A DNA stretch of 64,000 nucleotides from Insolitispirillum peregrinum (GCF_900156605.1 NZ_FTOA01000004.1:248001-312000), one strand, 5' to 3'; numbered from the stretch's first letter, positions 27,943-36,192 are shown. The notes: generated by a model from the letters alone, not told the origin. Translations and numbers: made by a program.

Positions 27943-29463
27943 TTACTCGGCGGCCTGCGTGGCGGCGACAGGCTGCATGCTGCCCTGATCGCGCAGGCGC
28001 TGATGCAGGAAAAAGGCCTTGTCCAGCATATGCGGCGTCTGACCGCCGACAGTGCGGGTGGCTTCGGCGACGTAATCGGCGATTTCGTCGCGGTAGGACG
28101 GATGGACGCAGTTGGCAATCACCACCTTGGCCCGTTCCCGTGGGGCGAGATTGCGCAGATCGGCCAGCCCCTGTTCGGTGACGATGATGTCCACATCGTG
28201 CTCGCAATGGTCAACGTGCGTCACCATCGGCACGATCGACGAAATCCTGCCGCCCTTGGCCACCGACTTGGTGACGAACACCGACAGATAGGCGTTGCGG
28301 GCAAAATCGCCCGAGCCGCCGATGCCGTTCATCATCTGGCTGCCCATCACATGGGTCGAATTGACGTTGCCATAGATATCGGCCTCAAGGGCGGTATTGA
28401 TGGCAATCAGGCCCAGACGACGGATCACTTCCGGGTGGTTGGAAATTTCCTGCGGCCGCAGGATCAGGCGGCTTTTGTACTTGTTGATGTTGCGCAGCAC
28501 CGACTCGTGCTTGTCCGCCGACAGGGTGATCGACGAGCCCGAGGCATAGGTCAGCTTGCCGCAGTCGAACAGGTCAAAAGTGCTGTCCTGCAACACTTCC
28601 GAATACATGGTCAGGTCATGGAAATGGCTGTCGCCAAAGCCATGCAGCACGGCGTTGGCAATCGAGCCGATCCCGGCCTGCAACGGCGCGAGGTTCAGCC
28701 CCAGCCGACCGCGCTTGACTTCATTGTCAAGGAAGCCGATCAGGTGATTGGCAATCGCCTTGGTTTCGTGGTCCGGCGGCTCGATTTTGGCGGTCGAATC
28801 CTTTTTGTCGGTGATCACGATGGCGGCAATGCGCGACGGATCGACCGGGATATAGGGCAGACCAACGCGCGAACGGGTATCGACCACCGGGATCGGCTCG
28901 CGGTACGGGCGGCGGGTCGGGATATAGATGTCGTGCAGACCTTCCATTTCCTCGCCCATGGTGATGTTGATTTCAACAATCACCTTTTCGGCCAGCATGG
29001 CAAAGGTCGCCGAGTTACCCACCGAGGTGGTCGGAATGATGCCGCCGTTTTCGGTGATCGCCACCGCTTCGACAATCGCCACATCCAGCGGCCCCAACTG
29101 GCCCGAGCGCAGCAGCTCCACCGTTTCCGACAGGTGCTGGTCGACGAACATCACGTTGCCGGCGTTGATTTCCTTGCGCAGGGTCGGGTCGGCCTGAAAC
29201 GGCATCCGGCGGCGGGTGACCTTGGCTTCAGCCAGCGTCTTGTCCAGATCATTGCCCAGCGAGGCCCCGGTGATCAGGGTGATCCCCAGCGGTTCGCCTG
29301 CCAGCGCCCGGTCGGCCAGCGCCATTGGCACCGCCTTGGCCTCGCCTGCACGGGTGAAGCCCGACATCCCGACCACCATGCCGTCGCGAATCAGCATTGC
29401 CGCCTGTTGCGGGCTGACCACCTTGGACCACAGGGTTTCGTTTTTGATGCGCGAACGGTACAT
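27943..29463 (-). CDS. Succinyl-CoA:acetate CoA-transferase (acetyl-CoA hydrolase family)
   Basis: This 506-residue protein of the AarC/ScpC/Ach1 family exchanges CoA between short-chain acyl-CoA and carboxylates. The segment GIGSIANAVLHGF and the catalytic-glutamate region SEVLQD are characteristic, as are the conserved GMSGFTRAGEAKAVP near the N-terminus and NGIGGSGDFARNAYLS near residue 390. The likely reaction is succinyl-CoA plus acetate to acetyl-CoA plus succinate, a route for acetate or propionate use; the exact pair is not fixed by sequence. The ATG at 29463 has GGAG eight bases upstream. A 25-bp palindrome lies 43 bp before the start. Confidence 0.9.
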   Translation of the reverse strand: MYRSRIKNETLWSKVVSPQQAAMLIRDGMVVGMSGFTRAGEAKAVPMALADRALAGEPLGITLITGASLGNDLDKTLAEAKVTRRRMPFQADPTLRKEINAGNVMFVDQHLSETVELLRSGQLGPLDVAIVEAVAITENGGIIPTTSVGNSATFAMLAEKVIVEINITMGEEMEGLHDIYIPTRRPYREPIPVVDTRSRVGLPYIPVDPSRIAAIVITDKKDSTAKIEPPDHETKAIANHLIGFLDNEVKRGRLGLNLAPLQAGIGSIANAVLHGFGDSHFHDLTMYSEVLQDSTFDLFDCGKLTYASGSSITLSADKHESVLRNINKYKSRLILRPQEISNHPEVIRRLGLIAINTALEADIYGNVNSTHVMGSQMMNGIGGSGDFARNAYLSVFVTKSVAKGGRISSIVPMVTHVDHCEHDVDIIVTEQGLADLRNLAPRERAKVVIANCVHPSYRDEIADYVAEATRTVGGQTPHMLDKAFFLHQRLRDQGSMQPVAATQAAE

Positions 29464-29505
29464 GCGACAGGCTCCACGAAACAAAATTTCGCAACATTAG
29501 CGAAG

Positions 29506-29530
29506 AGTGAAATGATGCATCACATTCACT
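29506..29530. promoter_or_regulatory. Operator-like palindrome upstream of the CoA-transferase
   Basis: An inverted repeat AGTGAA-N-TGATGCATCA-N2-TTCACT is centred 55 bp before the CoA-transferase start, within AT-rich DNA. A regulator binding site is plausible; I cannot name the regulator. Confidence 0.4.
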
Positions 29531-29650
29531 AAAGTGCACTGCAACATGGTGTGATATTTCGACATGCAGCCATGCGTTTACAAAACAAAGGCCCCAAAGA
29601 CCACCGGACTCATCAACGCATGGCACCATGCATTTTACGCATAAAGGCCG

Positions 29651-29941
29651 TCAGCGCGGGGCAAATGTATCAATCTCTTCGGCCATCTGCACATCGCGCA
29701 TCGACAGACCGCCAACATCGTGCGAGGTCAGAATCAGCTCTACCCTGTTATAGAGATTATATATTTCCGGGTGATGATCCCGCCGCTCGGCCAGCAGTGC
29801 CACCTGTGTCATGAAAGCGAACGCCTGTTTGAAATCAATGAAGTGGAACCCCCGTTTCAGAGCTTGTCGCCCGGAGACAGGTCGCCACAATGGCAGTCTT
29901 TCCGCTAGGGAAGCTCGCTCAATGGGAGACAACAAAGCCAT
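29651..29941 (-). CDS. phhB: Pterin-4a-carbinolamine dehydratase
   Basis: This 96-residue protein of the PCD/DCoH family dehydrates 4a-hydroxytetrahydrobiopterin to recycle the pterin cofactor. The signature AERRDHHPEIYNLYNRVEL contains the catalytic histidine cluster, and the C-terminal LTSHDVGGLSMRDVQMAEEID is conserved. The ATG at 29941 has AAGGAG eight bases upstream; an in-frame GTG at 29950 falls inside that site. No aromatic amino-acid hydroxylase lies in the window, so in this organism it may act in pterin metabolism more generally. Confidence 0.93.
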   Translation of the reverse strand: MALLSPIERASLAERLPLWRPVSGRQALKRGFHFIDFKQAFAFMTQVALLAERRDHHPEIYNLYNRVELILTSHDVGGLSMRDVQMAEEIDTFAPR

Positions 29942-30097
29942 CACCCGCACTCCTTTTCGTGCAGTGCACCATCAGCGACTCATGCGTTTTGTCGCCAGCC
30001 ATGCGGTCAGTATAGCGCAAACGGGAGGAATAGCTTGCTGCAACCGGGGGCCTGTGTATCCTGACCAGCCTTTCTCCAGACAGCAGGATCGCCCGCC

Positions 30098-30508
30098 ATG
30101 AACGACAGCTCCCTTCCCTCGTTCGGCCACGCCCCCTCTGCCGCCGATCTGGACCGGCTGGCCCGCGCCGCGCTGGCCTCCATCCCGGCCCCGTTTGCCG
30201 ATCACCTGCCCCACATCGTGATTCAGGTCGAGGAATTCCCCGACGACGAGCTGCTCGACGAGATGGAGGTCGAAGACCCGTTCGACATCACCGGCCTGTA
30301 TCAGGGCATTCCGGTCGGCGAGCGCACCCAGGCGCTGGCCACCCAGCCGGACATGATCTTTCTGTTCCGTCAGCCGCTGCTGGCCGAATGGTGCGAAACC
30401 GACCAGACGCTGGAAGAAATCATCACCCACTTGATTGTTCATGAAGTCGGACACCATTTCGGATTGAGTGACGACGACATGGAGTATATCGAAGACAGCG
30501 CCGACTAG
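30098..30508 (+). CDS. Minimal zinc metallopeptidase (zincin-like, HExxH)
   Basis: This 136-residue protein carries HEVGHHFGLSDDDM near its C-terminus, an HExxH zinc site followed by a downstream Asp typical of the small minimal-gluzincin family (formerly DUF1025). The N-terminal half contains the conserved VEEFPDDE and DITGLYQG stretches. These proteins are cytosolic and their substrates are largely unknown. A copy of repeat family A begins at the base after its stop codon. Confidence 0.85.
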   Translation: MNDSSLPSFGHAPSAADLDRLARAALASIPAPFADHLPHIVIQVEEFPDDELLDEMEVEDPFDITGLYQGIPVGERTQALATQPDMIFLFRQPLLAEWCETDQTLEEIITHLIVHEVGHHFGLSDDDMEYIEDSAD

Positions 30509-30553
30509 AGCAAATCCCGAGCAGATGGCTTCATCTGCGACGACGTATTTGCT
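30509..30553. repeat. Dispersed palindromic repeat family A, copy 3 (complete)
   Basis: Outer stem AGCAAAT/ATTTGCT and inner stem GCAGATG/CATCTGC around a short loop. The separating CCCGA and GACGACGT are shared with the copy at 4839. It abuts the preceding stop codon. Confidence 0.8.
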
Positions 30554-30618
30554 CAAAATACACGTCCCACCTGCCATACCTTTCGCCTTGATACCCCTGT
30601 CCTTGATACGGTTTGTCC

Positions 30619-33042
30619 ATGACCTTTGCGCCTGTTGCCCCCCTTGCCGCCGAACACCTGTACCATGTCGTTGATCCGGCCCTGTTGCCCTATCAGCGCA
30701 GCGATCAGGCCGAGGCGATCACTCATCCGGTTGGCCAGTCCCGTGCTGTCGAAGCGGTCCGCTTCGGGCTGGGGATGACCGGCGAGGGGTACAACCTGTT
30801 CTGCATGGGGCCGGAAGGCACCGGCAAGGCCAGTCTCGTCCGCTCGTTCGTCACGGCCGCCGCCGCCCAGCGGTCGCAGCCGGAAGACTGGTGCTATGTG
30901 CACAACTTCACCACCCCGGAAAAGCCGCGCGCGCTGGCCCTGCCTGCCGGAACGGCGCGCGCTTTTGCCAAAGCGATGGATTGCCTGATCGAGGAGCTGC
31001 GCCACGCCATCCCCACCGCCTTTGACAGCGACCAGTACCGCGCCCGCCGCCGGGCGATCGAGGACGAGTTCAAGGCCCGGCAGGAAGCCCTGATTGACGC
31101 CCACCGCGACACGGCCAAGGGGCGCGACATCGCCCTGATGCGCACCCCGATGGGGCTGGCGCTGGCGCCGATCCATGAGGGCGAGGTGGTCAGCGCCGAC
31201 GACTTTGCCAACCTGCCGGAAGAGCAGCAGGCCGAGTGGAAGGCACGGATGCAGGGTCTGCAGGACGAACTGGAAAACGCCCTGCGGCAAGTGCCGCGCT
31301 GGGAACGGGAAAAGCGCGAGCAGGTCCGCACCCTCAACAAGGAAACTGCCGACGCGGCGGTCAGCCACCTGATCGACGACCTGCAACAGGACTACGACAG
31401 CGCCTCGCCCGCCGCCGCCTATCTGCGGGCGGTGCATGATGACGTACTGGAAAACGTCGGGGCCTTCCTGCCCGATGGCGACGACGACAAAAACAACCCG
31501 ATGCTAAAGGCGGCCAACGAAGACGGCCCGTTCCGCCGTTACAAGATCAACGTGCTGGTCAGCCACGACGACAGCACCGGCGCGCCGGTGATCGAGGAAG
31601 ACCACCCGATCCAGCCGAATCTGGTTGGCCGCATCGAGCACCGCCAGCAGTTCGGCGCGCTGGTCACCGACTTCAACCTGATCCGCGCCGGAGCCCTGCA
31701 CCGTGCCAACGGCGGCTTCCTGATTCTCGAGGCCCGCAAGCTGCTGACCCAGCCGTTTGCGTGGGACGACCTGAAGCGGGCGTTGCGCAAGCGGGAAATC
31801 ACCATCGAGGCCCCCGGCAGCTCGTGGGGGATGTGGTCCACCCAGGCGCTGGAACCGGAAGCGATTCCGCTGGACGTGAAGGTGATCCTGCTCGGTGAGC
31901 CGTCGCTGTTCTATCTGTTGAGCGAGATGGACGCCGATTTCCGCGAGCTGTTCAAGGTGGTGGCCGACTTTGATGTCGATATGCCGCGCGAGCAGCAGAC
32001 CCTGCACGACCTCGCCCTGCTGCTGGCCGACATGGCCAGGCGCAAGAACCTGCGCCCGCTGGGGGCCGATGCGGTGGCGCGGGTGATCGAATACAGCAGC
32101 CGCCTGAGCGAGGACCGCGAAAAGCTGTCCACCAACATGGGCGAGCTGGCCGATTTGCTGCGCGAAGGCGATTATATGGCGGCGCAGGCTGGGGCCTCGC
32201 TGGTCAGTGCCGAGCACATCCGCGCCGCCATCCGGGGCCGCGAACGCCGCGCCGACCGCATCCCGCTGGCGATGCAGGAGGAAATGGAGCACCACACCAT
32301 CCGCATCGTCACCGACGGCGACGCGATCGGGGAAATCAACGGACTGGCGATTCTGGAAGCCGGGCCAACCATCTTTGGCAAGCCGTCGCGCATCAGCACC
32401 CGTGTCCGCATGGGCCGGGGCGAACTGATCGACATCGAACGCGAGGCCGAACTGTCCGGGCCGCTGCATTCCAAGGGGGTGATGATCCTGTCATCGTTCC
32501 TCGCCTCGCGCTTTGCCGAGGACCAGCCGCTGCCGATTCACGCCACCATCGTCTTTGAACAGTCCTATGGCATGATTGACGGCGACTCGGCATCGTCCAC
32601 CGAACTGTATGCCCTGATGTCGGCGCTGTCCGGGATGCCGATCCGCCAGTCGCTGGCCGTCACCGGCTCGGTGGACCAGTTTGGCCGCATTCAGGCCATC
32701 GGCGGCGTGAACGAAAAGATCGAGGGCTTCTTTGACCTCTGTCAGGCACGCGGCCTGACCGGCCAGCAAGGGGTATTGATCCCGGCCAGCAACGTCCGCC
32801 ATCTGATGCTGCGCGAAGACATCGTGGCCGCCTGCGGCAAGGGTCTGTTCCACATCTATCCGGTGGAAACCATTGATCAGGGCATCGAGCTGCTGACCGG
32901 CGTGGAGGCCGGAACGCTCAGTGCCAGCGGCGAATGGACGCTGGGCAGCATCAACCGCGCCATTGCCGCCAAGCTGTCGCTGTGGGCGCGCAAGCAGCGC
33001 GAACTGGACGCCGGGGGCGATGGCCGTCGGCGGGACAAGTAA
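30619..33042 (+). CDS. Lon-family ATP-dependent protease (YcbZ/LonB-like)
   Basis: This 807-residue protein contains an AAA+ module and a C-terminal Lon protease domain. Walker A is the slightly unusual MGPEGTGKASLV. A helical insert with coiled-coil character spans about residues 110-260. The proteolytic Ser is in GDSASSTELYALMSALSG and the partner Lys in GGVNEKIEGFFDL, giving the Ser-Lys dyad. It lacks the N-terminal substrate domain of LonA and matches the group represented by E. coli YcbZ. The ATG at 30619 is chosen over a TTG at 30613. Its stop is six bases from the convergent SRAP gene. Confidence 0.92.
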   Translation: MTFAPVAPLAAEHLYHVVDPALLPYQRSDQAEAITHPVGQSRAVEAVRFGLGMTGEGYNLFCMGPEGTGKASLVRSFVTAAAAQRSQPEDWCYVHNFTTPEKPRALALPAGTARAFAKAMDCLIEELRHAIPTAFDSDQYRARRRAIEDEFKARQEALIDAHRDTAKGRDIALMRTPMGLALAPIHEGEVVSADDFANLPEEQQAEWKARMQGLQDELENALRQVPRWEREKREQVRTLNKETADAAVSHLIDDLQQDYDSASPAAAYLRAVHDDVLENVGAFLPDGDDDKNNPMLKAANEDGPFRRYKINVLVSHDDSTGAPVIEEDHPIQPNLVGRIEHRQQFGALVTDFNLIRAGALHRANGGFLILEARKLLTQPFAWDDLKRALRKREITIEAPGSSWGMWSTQALEPEAIPLDVKVILLGEPSLFYLLSEMDADFRELFKVVADFDVDMPREQQTLHDLALLLADMARRKNLRPLGADAVARVIEYSSRLSEDREKLSTNMGELADLLREGDYMAAQAGASLVSAEHIRAAIRGRERRADRIPLAMQEEMEHHTIRIVTDGDAIGEINGLAILEAGPTIFGKPSRISTRVRMGRGELIDIEREAELSGPLHSKGVMILSSFLASRFAEDQPLPIHATIVFEQSYGMIDGDSASSTELYALMSALSGMPIRQSLAVTGSVDQFGRIQAIGGVNEKIEGFFDLCQARGLTGQQGVLIPASNVRHLMLREDIVAACGKGLFHIYPVETIDQGIELLTGVEAGTLSASGEWTLGSINRAIAAKLSLWARKQRELDAGGDGRRRDK

Positions 33043-33048
33043 CCCCCG

Positions 33049-33642
33049 TTATAGCAACCGCCCCTGCGCTGGCAGTGGAACCGGCGCAGGGGCGGCATGT
33101 AGCATCCCCGAGTGTGGCCGTAACACACCCTGCGCCTGCGCAAAGGGATAAGGCCCCAGCCATGCGTCCGCCGCCTGCGCATCAGGCAGGAACACCGGCA
33201 TCCGATGATGAATCTCGGCCATCGCGCCGTCTGCCGCGCAGGTCAGCAGGCAAAACCGCTCGCCGCCGTCCCACAGGGCGGCTGCCAGTAATGGCCCCTC
33301 CCCGTCATGCGGGCCGACATGGTGCAGGCGTTTGTCGTCGCCCTGCCACTCGTCATAGCCAGCCATCGGCACCGCTACCCGTTGTTCCAGCCAGCCCCGG
33401 AACAGCGGCTTGTCGCGCAGGGTTTCGCTGCGGGCGTTGATCACCGGCTTCTGAGTCCCCGACGTATCCCCCCACGCCGCCAGCACTCCAAAGCGCAACA
33501 GCCGGAACTGCCCCCGGCTGCCGATCACCAGCGCTGCATCGGTCGGGCGCACCAGCGCGGGCACCGGCGGCAGTGGCCCGGACAACCCAAAGCGCCGCCG
33601 CAGGGCGTCCTCGGGGATCGACTGGGAAAAGCGCGAGCAGAT
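33049..33642 (-). CDS. SRAP-domain protein (YedK/HMCES family) with apparent ATC start
   Basis: SRAP proteins crosslink to abasic sites in single-stranded DNA through the cysteine exposed after Met removal. This frame has the family motifs PVINARSET, PMAGYDEW (usually GFYEW) and the HRMP block in IHHRMPVFL. The first ATG/GTG/TTG-type codon (TTG at 33585) falls after the catalytic region. Reading upstream gives ATC-TGC-TCG-CGC-TTT, equivalent to the MCxR[FY] N-terminus, with AGGAG eight bases before the ATC. I therefore place the start at the ATC at 33642 (197 residues). If a plain start is required, the protein would lack its catalytic Cys and be non-functional. Confidence 0.8.
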   Translation of the reverse strand: MCSRFSQSIPEDALRRRFGLSGPLPPVPALVRPTDAALVIGSRGQFRLLRFGVLAAWGDTSGTQKPVINARSETLRDKPLFRGWLEQRVAVPMAGYDEWQGDDKRLHHVGPHDGEGPLLAAALWDGGERFCLLTCAADGAMAEIHHRMPVFLPDAQAADAWLGPYPFAQAQGVLRPHSGMLHAAPAPVPLPAQGRLL

Positions 33643-33767
33643 GGCGGGGGCTCCTGTGACAGGCTGGCCTGTTCTGGGAGGACTCCCCCCCGAGAGCAGT
33701 TTCCTTGCCGGTGATATTGGCGTACCAATGACGGCAGGATAGCCTTTTTCAGTGGAGCGACAAGGCC

Positions 33768-34508
33768 GTGAGCACTTCTCCCAAGACCGTTGTCATCACC
33801 GGAGCCAGCAAGGGCATCGGCCAGGCCACCGCCCTGCGGTTCATGACCGAGGGATGGCGGGTGATCACCTGCGCCCGAGGCCCGGTTGATGCCTCGGTAC
33901 CGCGCACCGAACACTGGCAGGACCACCTTCTGGCCGACCTGACCGACAGCAGCGGCGTCGAAGCCTTTATCCGCGACGTCAAGGCAGCGCTCGGTGGCCA
34001 GCCGCTGCACGGGCTGATCAACAACGCCGGGATCAGCCCGAAGACGCCGTTCAAGGAACGCCTCGGCATCCTCAACGGCCCGATTGAAGGCTGGCGGGAG
34101 GTGTTCGAGCTGAATTTCTTCGTGCCGCTGCGGCTGGCGCGCGGGCTGGCCTCGGATCTGCACAAGGCGCGCGGCTCGATCGTCAACATCACCTCGATTG
34201 CCGGGCACTACGTTCACCCGTTCGCCGGGTCAGCCTATTCGACCTCCAAGGCGGCCCTGTCCGGCCTGACCCGCGAAATGGCCGCCGAGCTGGCCCAGCT
34301 CAACATCCGCTGCAACGCCATCGCACCGGGCGAAATCAAGACCGAGATGATCAGCCCGGAATACGAAGCGCTGATCCCGCGCATCCCGCTCGACCGCATG
34401 GGCACCCCCGAAGACGTCGCCGCACTGGCCTTCCGCCTGTGTTCGGACGAATTCAGCTATATCACCGGTACCGAGATTTTCGTCACCGGCGGGCAGCACC
34501 TTTACTAG
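33768..34508 (+). CDS. Short-chain dehydrogenase/reductase
   Basis: This 246-residue classical SDR has the cofactor motif TGASKGIG, the NNAG strand (LINNAGIS), the catalytic Ser in NITSIAG and the YxxxK pair in AYSTSKAALSG. The C-terminal GTEIFVTGGQHL is the usual end of FabG-like enzymes. The residues after the second strand (TCARG) are compatible with NADP. Substrate unknown. The start is a GTG at 33768, directly before the Rossmann strand. It is divergent from the SRAP gene. Confidence 0.9.
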   Translation: MSTSPKTVVITGASKGIGQATALRFMTEGWRVITCARGPVDASVPRTEHWQDHLLADLTDSSGVEAFIRDVKAALGGQPLHGLINNAGISPKTPFKERLGILNGPIEGWREVFELNFFVPLRLARGLASDLHKARGSIVNITSIAGHYVHPFAGSAYSTSKAALSGLTREMAAELAQLNIRCNAIAPGEIKTEMISPEYEALIPRIPLDRMGTPEDVAALAFRLCSDEFSYITGTEIFVTGGQHLY

Positions 34509-34519
34509 GGGGTAAGTCC

Positions 34520-34556
34520 GCGACAGACTGTTTCCCCCATGGCAACAGTCTGTCGC
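34520..34556 (+). terminator. Hairpin downstream of the SDR gene
   Basis: A perfect 13-bp stem GCGACAGACTGTT/AACAGTCTGTCGC with an 11-base loop lies 11 bases after the SDR stop. No T-run follows, so intrinsic termination is only probable. Confidence 0.5.
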
Positions 34557-34588
34557 CAAAAGGTCACCAACCAGCGCCGCAGGCTGGA

Positions 34589-34617
34589 TTGACAATTGTA
34601 ACTGATGTGGTTACATA
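34589..34617 (+). promoter_or_regulatory. Sigma-70 promoter with overlapping inverted-repeat operator (leaderless)
   Basis: TTGACA (34589-34594), 17 bases, then TACATA (34612-34617). The inverted repeat TGTAAC-N7-GTTACA (34597-34615) covers the spacer and the -10. The start codon of the Rrf2-type gene is at 34624, where transcription should begin, so the mRNA would have no leader; no ribosome site is present. Autorepression by the Rrf2 protein is likely. Confidence 0.7.
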
Positions 34618-34623
34618 TACGCC

Positions 34624-35088
34624 ATGAGCAAGAACTGCCGCTTTGCCTTTGCCGTCCATGTTGCCGCCGTGCTGGCGCTGACCCCGGATCAGCCCTGCAC
34701 CTCCGACTGGCTGGCGGGCAGTGTCAACACCAACCCGGTGGTGATCCGCCGTATCCTGTCCACCCTGGCCAAGGCCGGACTGGTGCGGTCGGTGCGCGGC
34801 AGTCAGGGGGGAGCGATGCTCAGCCGCCCGCCCGAAGCCATCACCCTGCTCGAGATTTCCCGTGCGGTTGATGACGACGAGCCGGTGGCCCTTCACCCCC
34901 AGACACCCAATCCCGACTGTCCGGTCGGGGCCTCCATCGTCCCGGTCCTGCGCGAGGTGATCACCCGCGCCGACGCGGCCCGTGCGGCCGTGCTGGACCA
35001 GACGCGCCTGTCCGATGTGGTTGCCGCCATTCACCGCGCGGGCAACTGCGAGGCCGGGCCGGGAGGCGTCCCCCTCTTCCTTCTATGA
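34624..35088 (+). CDS. Rrf2-family transcriptional regulator (YwnA-like)
   Basis: This 154-residue protein has the Rrf2 winged helix: TSDWLAGSVNTNPVVIRRILSTLAKAGLVRSVRGSQGGAMLSR is the usual recognition-helix and wing segment. It lacks the three-cysteine Fe-S cluster of IscR/NsrR and has only isolated cysteines (for example in NPDCPVGAS). It is therefore closer to the YwnA group, which often responds to thiol or electrophile stress. It overlaps its own operator-bearing promoter and is followed after 16 bases by a flavodoxin-like gene, its probable target. Confidence 0.87.
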   Translation: MSKNCRFAFAVHVAAVLALTPDQPCTSDWLAGSVNTNPVVIRRILSTLAKAGLVRSVRGSQGGAMLSRPPEAITLLEISRAVDDDEPVALHPQTPNPDCPVGASIVPVLREVITRADAARAAVLDQTRLSDVVAAIHRAGNCEAGPGGVPLFLL

Positions 35089-35104
35089 TTTCTGCGGAGC
35101 AATC

Positions 35105-35677
35105 ATGACCAGCGTTGCCATCGTTTATCACTCAGGCTTCGGCCACACCGCCGCCATCGCCGAGTCTGTTGCCACTGGCGCGCGCAGCGTCGCCGGCACC
35201 GACGTCCACCTGATTTCGGTCGAAGAGTACGAAGCCAAGGCCGCCGTCCTCGACGCCGCCGACGCGATTGTCTTTGGCTCGCCGACCTACATGGGCTCGG
35301 TGTCGGCCAAGTTCAAGGAATTCATGGATGCCACCTCCAAGACCTGGTATGGCCGTGGTTGGGCAGACAAGATCGCCGCTGGCTTCACCGTTTCGGCCAG
35401 CCAGAGCGGTGACAAGCTCGCCACCCTGATGCAGCTGTCGGTGTTCGCCGCCCAGCACGGCATGGTGTGGGTCGGCAACAGCATCCTGCCGGGCAACAAC
35501 AACTCCAAGGGCAGCGTCGAAGACCTCAACCGTCTGGGCAGCTTCCTCGGCGCGATGGCGCAGGCCAACGCCGACGAAGGCGCCGACGTCACCCCGCCCG
35601 CCTCGGACCGCAAGACCGCCGAACTGTTCGGTGCCCGCGTCGCCGAGTCCGCCGCCCGCTGGCTGCGCGGCAAGTAA
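35105..35677 (+). CDS. Flavodoxin-like NAD(P)H:quinone oxidoreductase (WrbA-like)
   Basis: This 190-residue flavodoxin-fold protein has the FMN phosphate loop VYHSGFGHTAAIAE. FGSPTYMGSVSAKFKEFMD is the second FMN-contact loop and is typical of WrbA and related quinone reductases. GRGWADKIAAGFTVSASQSGDK is the third. It follows an Rrf2 regulator in an evident two-gene operon, a common arrangement for redox- or electrophile-induced quinone reductases. A repeat cluster follows 11 bases after the stop. Confidence 0.88.
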   Translation: MTSVAIVYHSGFGHTAAIAESVATGARSVAGTDVHLISVEEYEAKAAVLDAADAIVFGSPTYMGSVSAKFKEFMDATSKTWYGRGWADKIAAGFTVSASQSGDKLATLMQLSVFAAQHGMVWVGNSILPGNNNSKGSVEDLNRLGSFLGAMAQANADEGADVTPPASDRKTAELFGARVAESAARWLRGK

Positions 35678-35688
35678 GCCTACGCTAA

Positions 35689-35791
35689 AGCAAATCCCGA
35701 GCAGATGGCTCCATCTGAGACGAGGTATTTGCTGAAAATACAAGATATTAGAGCATTTGAAGTGATCCAGAGAGAACGGAAAATGCTCTAA
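35689..35791. repeat. Repeat family A (copy 4) followed by family D (copy 1)
   Basis: Family A occupies 35689-35733 (AGCAAAT/ATTTGCT outer, GCAGATG/CATCTGA inner). Family D occupies 35748-35791 with TTAGAGCATTT/AAATGCTCTAA arms. The same A-then-D order is found at 55856-55957. Together with the following family C copy and the long inverted repeat, they fill the gene-free stretch 35678-36000. Confidence 0.75.
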
Positions 35792-35871
35792 AGGGGGATG
35801 GCAGGCTGCCGCCTGCAACCGCTTGGGGTAAAGCTCCCCCAAACCCCCATTTTTTCTTTTATGATCAAAGG

Positions 35872-35923
35872 AATGGGGTCCGGGGCCTTAAGGCCCCGGC
35901 GAGGTGTGGAGCAGCGCTCCACG
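35872..35923. repeat. Dispersed composite repeat family C, copy 2
   Basis: AATGGGGT is followed by a hairpin CCGGGGCC-TTAA-GGCCCCGG, then CGAGGT, then GTGGAGCAGCGCTCCAC. It is the reverse complement of 19797-19847, with C-G pairs here where the other copy has T-A in the stem. Confidence 0.75.
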
Positions 35924-35928
35924 ATCCT

Positions 35929-35990
35929 TCCTCGACCATGAACAACGCCCCCGTGCCAAAGGCCGGGGGCGTTGTTCATGGTCGAGGAAA
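35929..35990. repeat. Perfect 25-bp inverted repeat (long hairpin)
   Basis: Arms 35929-35953 (beginning TTCCTCGACCATGAAC) and 35966-35990 are exact reverse complements around a 12-base loop that can itself pair GCC/GGC. It ends 10 bases before the stop of the small gene at 36001 and could stop transcription from either side, though no T-run is present. Confidence 0.75.
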
Positions 35991-36000
35991 GGGGCTGCGC

Positions 36001-36192
36001 TCAGGCAGCGGTGCGGAAATTCGTGGTGGCATCCTGTTCGCTCAACGCTGCGCGGGCGGCCAGAGCCGGTTCCAGCACATCGAGCATCGACAGGCCATCG
36101 CGGCGCATGACGGCACGCACAATGGGGTCACTCAGCATATCGGCCAATTCAGGTTCATGGCCGGGGTTTTTCCACAGGTCCGGGGCGGGCAT
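36001..36192 (-). CDS. Small hypothetical protein
   Basis: This is a 63-residue acidic-to-neutral protein containing ELADMLSDPIVRAVMRRDGLS and a helical C-terminus. The PIV-x-x-[LV]M-x-RDG pattern recalls small conserved alphaproteobacterial proteins of unknown function, but I cannot name a family. The ATG at 36192 has AGGA eight bases upstream; 36198 is also in frame. It lies 170 bp from the divergently placed 3' end of tex and is flanked by repeats. Confidence 0.5.
   Translation of the reverse strand: MPAPDLWKNPGHEPELADMLSDPIVRAVMRRDGLSMLDVLEPALAARAALSEQDATTNFRTAA

Noticed and set aside
33049-33585. SRAP gene starting at TTG 33585
   Set aside because: This would remove the catalytic cysteine and the first family motif, whereas the ATC at 33642 has a good ribosome site and restores them.
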